From NCBI GenBank assembly GCA_016936575.1, contig JAFGXQ010000090.1, forward strand, positions 1 through 49,989: 49,989 nt of DNA. The letters are read 5' to 3'. Origin of the DNA: Deltaproteobacteria bacterium (GTDB lineage Bacteria > Myxococcota_A > Polyangia > JAAYKL01). The position numbers were made by a program, and so were the translations under genes. The notes beneath the pieces are model-generated. The model was given only the letters and a program-made list of their open reading frames with translations. It was not told where the DNA came from and made no database searches. Of this stretch, positions 1 to 8,120 are shown in pieces. The stretch's first letter is position 1. The number at the start of each line of letters is the position of its first letter.

Positions 1-10
1 CTAATGTCAT
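1..10 (-). CDS. Start of a gene leaving the left edge (partial)
   Basis: On the minus strand an ATG at 10-8 follows a perfect Shine-Dalgarno (AAGGAGGT, plus-strand 17-24) at a 6-base spacing. Only Met-Thr-Leu can be read before the window ends, so no function can be given. The strength of the ribosome binding site makes a real gene start likely. It would be divergent from the Cys-rich gene that follows, and its 5' untranslated region lies where that gene's missing N-terminus should be. Confidence 0.55.
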
Positions 11-233
11 CGCGACACCTCCTTGAAAAATTTCAAGTCTGCAGATTTTCACGAAATTTGATAGACGGGGTACGGCGAGGATTTACAGTTGTTCGTCCCC
101 ATTTGAATCCAGCGCACCCTATACAGACACAGAATCAGACAGATACAGTGGTGATGTTGCCTGCGACGGTGCATCGGTTGATTGTTATGATCAATGCTGG
201 GATTGTGCGCTTCATACAGATTGTCAATCCTCG

Positions 234-830
234 TTGGATGCCTGTTGGAACGATAATGATTTTGGCGGATGCGCATTTTATTATATTTGCATGAAGCTGG
301 ACTGCTGCAGCGGCGAGAATGGCTGTCTGGAAGGGGAAGAATGGATGGATTGTATGTCCAATTGTCGTTCATACAATGAAATTTCTCCAGAAGGGATTGC
401 CTTATACGAGGCCATAAACGAATGCGTCGCCTGCGATGCCTGTGCGATTTCATGCGGCGAAAATATGTCTGAGGATTGGCTGACTTGCCAGGTCGCTACT
501 GAAATTAATGTTCCTACCAATCCTTGTTACGAAGACGAGGTCGAAGAAGGAGAAATCGCATGTTTTGCCTGGGCGGGTTGGGGTGGTCCCTGTACGGATG
601 CGGCGGCCCAATGTATGAATGATCCTGCCTGTGTCGAACTGGATAACTGCATCAATGACAGCTGGGATGAATCTTATTCGTTCGATCTCCAAGAGCAGTG
701 CTTCGCAAATTATACCGATGTTGAAGAAATCTATTGGGCCTTTCAGCAATGCATATACTGCGATGCCTGTGATCTCGCTTGCGCTGGGGATGCTGCAAGT
801 AAACATTGTGACGAATATTTTGAAAAATAA
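234..830 (+). CDS. Cys-rich probable secreted protein, 5' end damaged or unresolved
   Basis: The protein is rich in Cys, Trp and acidic residues, with pairs such as CxxCDxC (CVACDAC, CIYCDAC) repeated along its length, typical of Cys-rich exported proteins of myxobacteria-like genomes; I know no function. The coding pattern clearly continues upstream of the first usable start (TTG at 234) in the same frame to about 27, where an Asp/Thr/Ser linker (DTESD) and further Cys motifs can be read. That upstream part has no ATG, GTG or TTG, is closed by TGA at 24-26, and shows no signal peptide. A normal member would begin with a lipoprotein signal and an Asp/Thr linker. The gene is therefore probably truncated or frameshifted at its 5' end. 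The boundary given is the most conservative one. Confidence 0.55.
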   Translation: MDACWNDNDFGGCAFYYICMKLDCCSGENGCLEGEEWMDCMSNCRSYNEISPEGIALYEAINECVACDACAISCGENMSEDWLTCQVATEINVPTNPCYEDEVEEGEIACFAWAGWGGPCTDAAAQCMNDPACVELDNCINDSWDESYSFDLQEQCFANYTDVEEIYWAFQQCIYCDACDLACAGDAASKHCDEYFEK

Positions 831-924
831 AAACGGTTTTCCAATGAACCCCTCCCTGGGCCGCTCCCATCCCGGAAGGGCTGAGAATCCATCCGAGGTC
901 AACCCTCGAAACGCGCGGGAAACC

Positions 925-1135
925 GTGCGTCCACGAAGGTGCTTTAGCCGCCTGGTGAGAGTCCGTGCAAGAGGAGGTCAATAATTTGTAGCCGAAAGTA
1001 ATTGCGTCACCGCGAGGTGAGGTGGGGAGCGCCTGGCGGCGAACGATCAGTCCGCAGGAGACAAATCCGATTCGGTTGTTATCTGTGGCGAGTTTTCGGA
1101 TTCATGACGAAGTCCGGAAAGGTCTGTCACGCTGA
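925..1135 (+). mobile_element. 5' fragment of a group IIC-like intron (domain I)
   Basis: The stretch begins with the group II 5' boundary GTGCG at 925 and follows the order of group IIC domain I landmarks: GGTGC (938-942), GGTGAGAGTCC (954-964), a TAGCCGAAAG segment (989-998), a hairpin with a GCGA tetraloop (stem 1007-1011/1016-1020), a GGGGAGC element, GCAGGAGAC, then a GAGTTTTC segment (1090-1097) and GACGAAGTCC (1106-1115). This compares well with the Oceanobacillus-type intron as I remember it. No reverse transcriptase frame and no domain V hairpin follow: the minus-strand kinase gene ends at 1274. It therefore looks like a 3'-truncated relic. Just upstream, an 8-bp stem with a GAAA loop (911-930) spans the 5' boundary. 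The end at 1135 is approximate. Confidence 0.6.
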
Positions 1136-1273
1136 TATGCCTGCTGAAGCGATGGCGCATTGGGCAGCGGTGGTGACGGCGACGGCAAGCCGATGCGTGG
1201 AGGCAACAGGGTCAATTTTACACGCGATTTGCAGATGAACCAAATTCTGTACCCATGCGGCCGACTGCGGTCG
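1136..1273. other. Non-coding gap between intron relic and kinase gene
   Basis: G/C-rich sequence with no convincing gene. It may hold degraded intron domains II-III (GGTCTG at 1121-1126 resembles an intron landmark), but nothing resembling domain V is visible. Confidence 0.4.
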
Positions 1274-4156
1274 TCAGTTTTCTTTAGAAAATACCTGCTG
1301 CAGCAGTTTGGCCAGGGAATCGCGATTGTACGGTTTTTGCAGAAACGCGGCGGGTTGCACATCGGCGTTCCTATTGAACGCTTGCTCTTCAGAATAGCCG
1401 CTGGTCAAAACCACCGGAATAGCCGGATTTATTTTGGCGATTTCGCACATGGCAGCGATGCCGCCGGTGCCGGGCATGGTAATGTCGAGAATCACACAGT
1501 GAATGACATTGGGGAATTCCTGCACCATGTCGATGGCCTGCTGACCGTTTCCCACTTCCAGTACACCGTAGCCCAGCGTTTTCAAAAGTCGGCCGCCGGC
1601 TTTCAACACGGCAGGCTCATCATCCGCAATGAGAATGGTTCCGGTTCCCTTCTTGGGGGGAACGCTGGTGATGGACTTGGGTTGTTCGCTGGGAGAAGCC
1701 AATTTGGGAAACGCGATTTCAAAGGTGGTTCCTTTTCCTTTTTCACTATGTATCCGAATACTGCCCCGATGCCCCCGAATGATGCCGAGAACGGCTGCCA
1801 GTCCCAAACCCCGACCGGTGAATTTGGTGGTGAAGAAGGGATCAAATATTTGTTCCAACAGGGATGTGTCAATGCCGCTGCCGGTGTCGCGTACCCGAGC
1901 GATAACGTAGGAACCGGCCTGTAGCGGCTCTTTTGAAATGGTGGTTGTAAAATATTGGGCATCCAGCCCGGCAACATCGGTTTCGATGGTGATGGTGCGT
2001 TTGTCATCATCGCATCCCCGACATGATTCAATCGCCTCTAAGGCGTTGATAACCAGATTGACAAAAATTTGCTGAATCTGAGCGGGGTCCGCCTCCACCG
2101 GCGGTAAATTGGAATGCAGTGAGAACTTCAGCGCCACGTTTTTGGAAACCGCCAACCGGAGGAATTTTTCCAGGTCCTGAAGCAACTGATTCAGCTCCAC
2201 TCGGGTGACCATCAGCTTCCCTTTGCCGGAGTAAGCCAGAAGTTGACGAACCAGACCGGTGGCGTGCTTGACAACAGACCGACACTCGAGCAATGGATCC
2301 ATGGATGGATGATCTTCGGGTAGGTCAAGATGAATGATGTCGAGGTTTCCGGCCATTGCGGAGAGCATGTTATTGAAGTCGTGGGCAATGCCGCCCGCGA
2401 GAACGCCCAGACTTTCGAGTTTTTGTCGGTGCTGCAGCTCCATGGCTCGCTGACGCTGTTTGGCCTCCTGCCGGAGCTGCTGTTGCTGACTTTGGTACAG
2501 CGAGAGCAGTTTGAGGTTTGAACTCATGTATTCGGCGAGTATTTCGTAGTAATTATCGGCGATGCCGGCTTCCAGCGCGAGAATTCCCAATCGTTCGGGG
2601 CCGTTTGTGAGTGAAAAAACAATGTAACTGTGCCTGGAATGGTCGTGCATGAAGTCGGGAAGAATCCACTCAGCCGGGTACACCATGGGTTCATCCTTGA
2701 GATGAATTCCGTGGCGAATGGCAACAATGCATTCCAGACGCTTGCATCGATCGTCCTTGAATGTGGAAACCACCGCGTTGTGGACCCCGATTGAATGGAG
2801 TTCTTTGATGATGATTTCGAGCACTCTCTTTCGGCTGCTTTTGTCGGGTTTGGGATCGATAGAACGACTGACCAGGATTTTATTTGCGCGAATCAGAGCC
2901 AGTCTCTCTTCCATATGTTGTGCCGCCAGCATGTCAAACAAGGTCATGCGTGCCTGGTGCCACAGATTGTCGACGTCGCCGGAGTATCGGGTGATGTCGC
3001 GTTGAAAGTGCGCGCGAAGATACGACACAGCATTCTGGAGTTCATCCATCACCCACGGGTTGTTGCCGCTTTGTACGACGATATGGCGCAAGGCGAGCAC
3101 AAATGCGCCGTTGTTTTCATTGAGTTCTTCAAAAAGCGCCTCCACCAGTCGGGAGGCCCAGCCGTTGTAGGTAGATTCTGAGATATTGATTTGTGAAAGG
3201 AGAATCGCCTCAAGTTGAACCTGCTGGGCAATCGTAGGTGGAAGTTTTGATGGGGTGCCGGGCGCCGCCTGCGTATTCGGTGCGGCGGTGATGCCGCTGC
3301 AGCCGCACGATTGACGCACCACCAGTTGGGGAGACAGTTTGGACAACATGGGCACGGGCTCGCCCTTCATCTGTCGCAGTAGCAGGTCAACGGCCAGTTT
3401 ACCCATCTGTTCAAACGGTTGACGCATGGTGGTCAGCTTCGGAAGTGCGAAGCGTGCCTCGCTCATATCGTCAAATCCGGTGATACAAATCTCTTCAGGA
3501 ACGCGGATATCTCGTTTTTTCAATGCGGCCAGGGCGCCGACCGCCATATCATCGTTGGCGACGACCAACGCATCGAACGGTTTTTGCCGGGCCAGAAGTT
3601 TCAAGGCCGCATCAAAACCGTTCTGGAGCAGAAAGTCTCCGAATATTTCCAGTTCGGGATCAAAGGGAATATTGAGAGATTGCAGCGTCTGTAAAAATGT
3701 GGACCGACGGGTTTGGGCCTCGTGATTGGATTTGGGGCCGCCGATGTAGGCGAACCGTTTTCTGCCGTGTTTTACTGCCAGATGTTCCACCAATTGGTGG
3801 AAGCTTTGATTGTGCATCACGATGCTGGGAATGCTCGGAATTTCGATGCCGATGCTGCAGATGGGAATCGGCGCGAATTCGCGACAGAATGATGTGATTC
3901 GTTCGGCGCCGCAGTAGTTGGAAAGGGAACCGGCGGATACAATGATACCGGAAAATCGTTCCGCACTGATTTGCTCATACAGGCTGTTTTGGATTCGATA
4001 ATTGAGTATGGGGGAGTCGAGTTCCCGGCCCACGATAAACTGGAAATTGAGGTCCTGCTCCCTGGCGACATTCTCCACCGCAGTGCGAATGATGGTCTGG
4101 TATTCTCCAAGAAAACTGTCCGAGAACAGGGCAATCGTATGTCTGGAAGATTTCAT
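1274..4156 (-). CDS. Cytoplasmic LacI-type sensor hybrid histidine kinase with receiver
   Basis: A 960-residue signalling protein. Residues about 1-300 are a LacI/GalR-type periplasmic-binding-like sensor fold (NDDMAVGALAAL, GFDDMSEARFALPKLTT) without the usual helix-turn-helix, ending in the SCGC motif often seen where such domains join signalling modules. A helical region and a GAF-like domain follow (about 300-560), then a HisKA motif (GGIAHDFNNML, His near residue 590), an HATPase domain (DTGSGI, GRGLGLA) and a receiver with a phosphorylatable Asp (VILDITMP, near 890) and the conserved Lys (LQKPY). No membrane segment is seen, so it should sense a cytoplasmic small molecule, perhaps a sugar. 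The start at Met 4156 was chosen because the sensor strand begins there; an ATG 18 codons upstream is possible. No output regulator is adjacent. Confidence 0.88.
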   Translation of the reverse strand: MKSSRHTIALFSDSFLGEYQTIIRTAVENVAREQDLNFQFIVGRELDSPILNYRIQNSLYEQISAERFSGIIVSAGSLSNYCGAERITSFCREFAPIPICSIGIEIPSIPSIVMHNQSFHQLVEHLAVKHGRKRFAYIGGPKSNHEAQTRRSTFLQTLQSLNIPFDPELEIFGDFLLQNGFDAALKLLARQKPFDALVVANDDMAVGALAALKKRDIRVPEEICITGFDDMSEARFALPKLTTMRQPFEQMGKLAVDLLLRQMKGEPVPMLSKLSPQLVVRQSCGCSGITAAPNTQAAPGTPSKLPPTIAQQVQLEAILLSQINISESTYNGWASRLVEALFEELNENNGAFVLALRHIVVQSGNNPWVMDELQNAVSYLRAHFQRDITRYSGDVDNLWHQARMTLFDMLAAQHMEERLALIRANKILVSRSIDPKPDKSSRKRVLEIIIKELHSIGVHNAVVSTFKDDRCKRLECIVAIRHGIHLKDEPMVYPAEWILPDFMHDHSRHSYIVFSLTNGPERLGILALEAGIADNYYEILAEYMSSNLKLLSLYQSQQQQLRQEAKQRQRAMELQHRQKLESLGVLAGGIAHDFNNMLSAMAGNLDIIHLDLPEDHPSMDPLLECRSVVKHATGLVRQLLAYSGKGKLMVTRVELNQLLQDLEKFLRLAVSKNVALKFSLHSNLPPVEADPAQIQQIFVNLVINALEAIESCRGCDDDKRTITIETDVAGLDAQYFTTTISKEPLQAGSYVIARVRDTGSGIDTSLLEQIFDPFFTTKFTGRGLGLAAVLGIIRGHRGSIRIHSEKGKGTTFEIAFPKLASPSEQPKSITSVPPKKGTGTILIADDEPAVLKAGGRLLKTLGYGVLEVGNGQQAIDMVQEFPNVIHCVILDITMPGTGGIAAMCEIAKINPAIPVVLTSGYSEEQAFNRNADVQPAAFLQKPYNRDSLAKLLQQVFSKEN

Positions 4157-4273
4157 ACAAGGAAAATGTAGCGTAAGTTTGGGTAGTGGCAAGACGCAGG
4201 AAATCGCCATTCAGCAAATAAATGATTGCTTTTGAATATTTATACTGCTTTGACGTGTAGTCGGTACTGCGTA

Positions 4274-5815
4274 TTAAAAAGAAGCGCGGGCGCGGAAGAA
4301 GACCTGGGAGGGGCCAGCGGCGTCCATGGCGAATTTGGATTCCTTGTGACCGAATGAAAGGTACGCGCCGACCGACAGTTCCAAACCATCGAGGGGGCGG
4401 GCGATCAGTTCGGGGTAATACACCAGTGAACCGATTTTACCGTCGTCGGTGGCGCCTTTGGCCTGGGATTCCACACGACCGTCATTGTCGTCATCCAGGT
4501 TGAGGTCTTCATCATCGTGGGGCACTTCCCCCATCACCACCTGACGAATGGTGAGTCTCTCCTGTAGCAGCTTGATGTCCATCATGGTCATCCAGTAATT
4601 GTGCTGCGCCTCCAAGCCGAATTCGTCGGGCATACCGTGAATGAACTGGCCCAGCAGAAAAATATGCTCGTTCACTGAGTAGTCGGCGCCGGCGGTACAT
4701 TTGAAAAACGGTGTGCCGGTGACCACGAAGTCGTTTATGATTCTGGCGGAGGGTACAATTTCGGTAATATCGAAATTCATGCGAACCGCCTCGGGAAATA
4801 CCACCGCACCTTCAAACCAGAATCCCATATTGTCCAGAAACGGGAGTTCGCCTGCAAAGTCGAAACCGAGCACCTGTTTTTTGGGATAGTACAGCTCCAC
4901 ATCGGTCATCACCCGCATAATCGGGGTGCCGGTTTCACTGAATTCGCCGGATGGCTCCTGGGTGGAGTAGCTGTTCAACGAGGTGGGCATGCTGTCGCGA
5001 CCCACGTAATATGAAATGGACGTATCCACCGTTCCCACCAGCCATTGGGCGCGTATTCCGAACTGTGAATTTTTTAAGCTGTGTTCGGGCATCAACGCCT
5101 GTACCCTCGGCGCCACCACATCAAAGCTGTCGGGGTTGGTGAGGTAAATATTGCGCATTCGTTCGGCTTCCAGGCGGCTTTCGGGGTTTGCGAAGGGTAG
5201 TTCGCCGGACACATCGCCAATATACAGCAGCGATGATGCCGGAAGCTGCGCCGGCTGAAATACGGGCACCCATACCGCTGTAAGAATGAAATCGGAGTCC
5301 GCGGGGTTGAAATCGAGGCGAATCATCTGATTGGCCACGGTTTTTCCAAACGAAAGCGGATCTTCCAAGTCCAACGCATTCAGATTGTTGGTGGGATTGA
5401 ACTGGTCACCGGCGCCCCATTGGACAATCTGGCGCCCCACACGCAGATCAAGGTAGGGTAGAATTTCGAGCACCTCGATAAAAGCGGCGTCACTTTCGAT
5501 GTAGTAGGGCGCCACACCTCGCCGACTGGTGAGCGATGCGAACTCCATATCTTCGGCAAAGCCGGTCCACACAAATGCCAGTTCCCCTACAAATCGCAGT
5601 TTGTACGGCATAAGTTGGGCGTTCATGGAGAGTCCAACAGCGGAATCGTTGCGATACACCGATGCGGGGGCGTCTTTTTCAGCCACAGACACCCGCAAAT
5701 CGTTTTGAATAAACGCGCTCCAATCAAGTTCCAATTCCAGCGCACTTCCTGTTGTTGCTGCCGTAAGAATGATGATCGGCAGCAGCCATGCAAAAATCTG
5801 TTTCATACGTTTCAC
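4274..5815 (-). CDS. Outer-membrane beta-barrel protein, DUF1302-like
   Basis: 513 residues with an N-terminal signal peptide (about 1-25, cut near GSALE). The rest alternates short amphipathic strands and ends in the aromatic outer-membrane signature FFRARASF with a terminal Phe. A GRQIVQWGAGDQFNPTNN segment near residue 120 matches what I know of DUF1302-type porin-like proteins. It probably forms a large barrel; the substrate is unknown. It ends 118 bases upstream of the sensor kinase start on the same strand, so it may share a transcript with it. Confidence 0.75.
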   Translation of the reverse strand: MKRMKQIFAWLLPIIILTAATTGSALELELDWSAFIQNDLRVSVAEKDAPASVYRNDSAVGLSMNAQLMPYKLRFVGELAFVWTGFAEDMEFASLTSRRGVAPYYIESDAAFIEVLEILPYLDLRVGRQIVQWGAGDQFNPTNNLNALDLEDPLSFGKTVANQMIRLDFNPADSDFILTAVWVPVFQPAQLPASSLLYIGDVSGELPFANPESRLEAERMRNIYLTNPDSFDVVAPRVQALMPEHSLKNSQFGIRAQWLVGTVDTSISYYVGRDSMPTSLNSYSTQEPSGEFSETGTPIMRVMTDVELYYPKKQVLGFDFAGELPFLDNMGFWFEGAVVFPEAVRMNFDITEIVPSARIINDFVVTGTPFFKCTAGADYSVNEHIFLLGQFIHGMPDEFGLEAQHNYWMTMMDIKLLQERLTIRQVVMGEVPHDDEDLNLDDDNDGRVESQAKGATDDGKIGSLVYYPELIARPLDGLELSVGAYLSFGHKESKFAMDAAGPSQVFFRARASF

Positions 5816-5920
5816 TTTTACATCGGTTGAAAAAAACGGTTCTTCTGGAAATCGACTATTCCAGACTGCTTCCCTGCGGTCAAGGATTTGGCGGCAAATT
5901 GAGGGGGGCGATACTCCGGA

Positions 5921-6727
5921 TTATTTTGCGTCGGTGTCCGAGTTTGTCTCCGCGGCGGTGTCTTTTTCGAGGAGTGCGTCCGGTACTTTCAAGTCGTCAA
6001 GCTTCACGTCGTAGGGGGAACCGTTCAATCCAATGTCGCTTAAATCGGAAGGAGCGGTATCGGCCGCCGGAATCAGCGTTAGTTGCGGGGGCAGCGATGC
6101 GGGTTGCATCTGAAGCGCCGCTTCATTTTTATTTTTGGAGAGAGACCACACCACGCCGTCCACTTTCCACAATCGGAATTGGGCCTTTGATTCGCCCACC
6201 ACCGAATGCACCGCCAGTTTCCGAGATTCGCCCTCTCCGAAGCGTGACGAAAGCTCACTTTGAAGGGCATCGAAGTGAACGGTGCGAAACTTCAGTTGAA
6301 CCGCGAACAGCTTGTTGTCGAGAAAGTCGCCGCGAATAGAGGACACGCGAAGTGAAGATTGAACCCGCATGGCGGAAATGGCACAAAACTGCAGCGGCTT
6401 TGGGGACTGATGTTCGAGCACGCTGTTTTTCAGCGGCCGAATCAACCATACCCCCTGCTGCGCACCGCATTCAAACAGGGAGTCAATTGCTTTTACCGGT
6501 TGGGAGAAGAGCTGCGCGACTTTTGTTCGAAACTCGTCTTGCGATATGCCCAATGAAAGCTGTTCCCACTCCATTGCCGTGCTGCCGTTTTTTACGGAGC
6601 CATCCGCAATTGCGCTTCCGGCCGGTTCGTCTGTCTCCGAGGTTTTGCCAGATTCACAGCGGCTGCATTGCAGGCAGCCGAGACTGAACAGCAGCAGCAT
6701 AAAACACAACAAGTGATATGATTTCAT
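5921..6727 (-). CDS. Hypothetical lipoprotein, 268 residues
   Basis: The N-terminus is a hydrophobic signal (about 1-18) ending in Cys residues (SLGC, LQC), followed by a polar Ser/Glu/Gly linker, as in lipoproteins. The remaining roughly 210 residues have a mixed alpha/beta composition, with paired Cys (FECGAQQG, LQFCAISAM). I recognise no family. The ribosome binding site is weak (AAGGTC). Confidence 0.65.
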   Translation of the reverse strand: MKSYHLLCFMLLLFSLGCLQCSRCESGKTSETDEPAGSAIADGSVKNGSTAMEWEQLSLGISQDEFRTKVAQLFSQPVKAIDSLFECGAQQGVWLIRPLKNSVLEHQSPKPLQFCAISAMRVQSSLRVSSIRGDFLDNKLFAVQLKFRTVHFDALQSELSSRFGEGESRKLAVHSVVGESKAQFRLWKVDGVVWSLSKNKNEAALQMQPASLPPQLTLIPAADTAPSDLSDIGLNGSPYDVKLDDLKVPDALLEKDTAAETNSDTDAK

Positions 6728-6763
6728 AAACTAGACCTTGTCACCCGATTGATTCGGATGCGT

Positions 6764-6943
6764 TCAAACAAAGAAGTCGACCTCGTCAACTCCGCGTCTG
6801 GAAGCTGAATCGGTATGCTCTTTTTTTTGTGTCGTGCCGGAAATTCCCTCATCGGGCTGAATGTGCAGCTCGTCAAAAATAGAATTGTTACGGTCGCGCT
6901 GTTCACTTTGAATATGGTCAATAATGTAAGCTGGAATCGGCAT
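6764..6943 (-). CDS. Small conserved-looking hypothetical protein (MPIPAYIIDHI)
   Basis: 59 residues starting at Met 6943, behind a GTGAGG ribosome binding site at a short spacing. The N-terminus MPIPAYIIDHIQSEQRDR followed by a polar, acidic tail reminds me of short proteins in myxobacterial genomes that begin MPIP-Y-I and carry a charged helix; this is from memory and unverified. There is no signal peptide or Cys. An overlapping 83-residue frame on the same strand looks non-coding. Function unknown. Confidence 0.6.
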   Translation of the reverse strand: MPIPAYIIDHIQSEQRDRNNSIFDELHIQPDEGISGTTQKKEHTDSASRRGVDEVDFFV

Positions 6944-7076
6944 ATTTTCCTCACTCCATCGGCAGGCGGTTCCAAACACCTGCTTACATTTTCAGTGTAA
7001 CAAACTGAATTTCGAAAAGCAATAAACAGAGAGACAGAGGTGGTCGATTATTTGAAAAAAGTCAGGAGTGACCCGG

Positions 7077-8015
7077 TTATGCCAGGGGTGCGATGCACAG
7101 TTCGAACCCACCCTCTGATTCAGTTTCGACCGCAATTTGTTCGCGGGATGGCGAAACTGCCATGGTGTGGGTCCCTCGGAACACCGGAGTGGGTATTTTT
7201 TTCATCTCGGTCGTTTCCTGTTTTCGGGTGTCCACGCGAAACAGTTTGCCTCCTTCGTCGATGAGTACAAATCGGTTATCTATCCAGATGGGCGCCGAAC
7301 CGGAGAGGCGTCCGCCCTCGGGAAGCTTGGTAACCACGGTTTCCACATCAGACAGATCCCAAACGTCGCTTTTCGACATATACACCACTACGGACTGCCC
7401 ACCCTTGGGTTTGCAGGCGATTCGTTTTTCATCTGGAGAAATGGACGGGAACAAGCCGAAAATGGTGCCGCGCTTTTCGCCTTCCAGGTTGGTCATATGG
7501 ATACGCGCGCCACCGGTGGAATCGAATTCGTAATGTAAAAACGTTTCGTTGTTCGGAAACCAGGTGATGGTGCCGCCGTACCACTGCTGATTGCCCAGAA
7601 TTCTGGCCTGCGCGCGGGTCGATGCGTCTGCGACGCCCAGGAAACTGCGAAATGGGTAGGCGTTTTTGTTTTCGCTTTCTTTATGAAATACATTGTCCAC
7701 CACGAAAACCATTTTTTTCCCGTCAAATGAAGTTTTGGGTTTTCGTTTGGCACTGCCTGCCACCAGGTCGTCCTTCGACACAATCACCTGTTCGCGTCCG
7801 TCCGCGTGAAGATAAATTTCGTCATTCCGTTCGAAGACAAGGTGGTTGTCCGCGTTGAAACAGGGTGAAAATCCGCGGGTGACCGCGACCGGAGAACCAC
7901 CGTCCACCGATGCTTTACAGATTTCATCCTCACCACGCACATACGCGAGCCAGTTGCCGTCCGGAGACCAGCTCATTTCAAAAAGGCCGGTTTCTGACAC
8001 ATCGATTTTCTTCAT
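7077..8015 (-). CDS. TolB/WD40-like beta-propeller protein
   Basis: 312 residues of repeated propeller blades with the TolB-type SPDGNWLAY, SFDGKKMVFVVD, SPDEKRIACK and SPSREQIAVE pattern. No signal peptide is apparent, so this copy may be cytoplasmic. Such propellers usually act as binding scaffolds; the partner is unknown. The start is supported by TAGGAG 7 bases upstream of the ATG. It lies downstream of the glutaminyl-cyclase-like gene on the same strand. Confidence 0.75.
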   Translation of the reverse strand: MKKIDVSETGLFEMSWSPDGNWLAYVRGEDEICKASVDGGSPVAVTRGFSPCFNADNHLVFERNDEIYLHADGREQVIVSKDDLVAGSAKRKPKTSFDGKKMVFVVDNVFHKESENKNAYPFRSFLGVADASTRAQARILGNQQWYGGTITWFPNNETFLHYEFDSTGGARIHMTNLEGEKRGTIFGLFPSISPDEKRIACKPKGGQSVVVYMSKSDVWDLSDVETVVTKLPEGGRLSGSAPIWIDNRFVLIDEGGKLFRVDTRKQETTEMKKIPTPVFRGTHTMAVSPSREQIAVETESEGGFELCIAPLA

Positions 8016-8120
8016 CTGCTACTCCTACTTACTCGTCGCCAATCCCACCCGGGATTCGCGGAGGCCACCATACCATTTTTTGTTTTTCCGTCTACGGCTT
8101 TCTTTGCACGGGGTTGTCGG

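Noticed and set aside
925..1080. Cobalamin (B12) riboswitch
   Set aside because: GGTGAGAGTCC and GCAGGAGAC look like B12-box pieces, but the central CCCGCCACTGT-like core is absent, no B12 gene follows, and the wider order of motifs fits group IIC intron domain I better.
870..1250. RNase P RNA, SRP RNA or tmRNA
   Set aside because: GAAGTCCGGAAAGG recalls RNase P or SRP segments, but the other conserved blocks of these RNAs are absent.
7077..7110. tRNA T-arm-like sequence GTTCGAACCC
   Set aside because: It lies inside the coding C-terminus of the TolB-like gene, and no acceptor or anticodon stem can be drawn.
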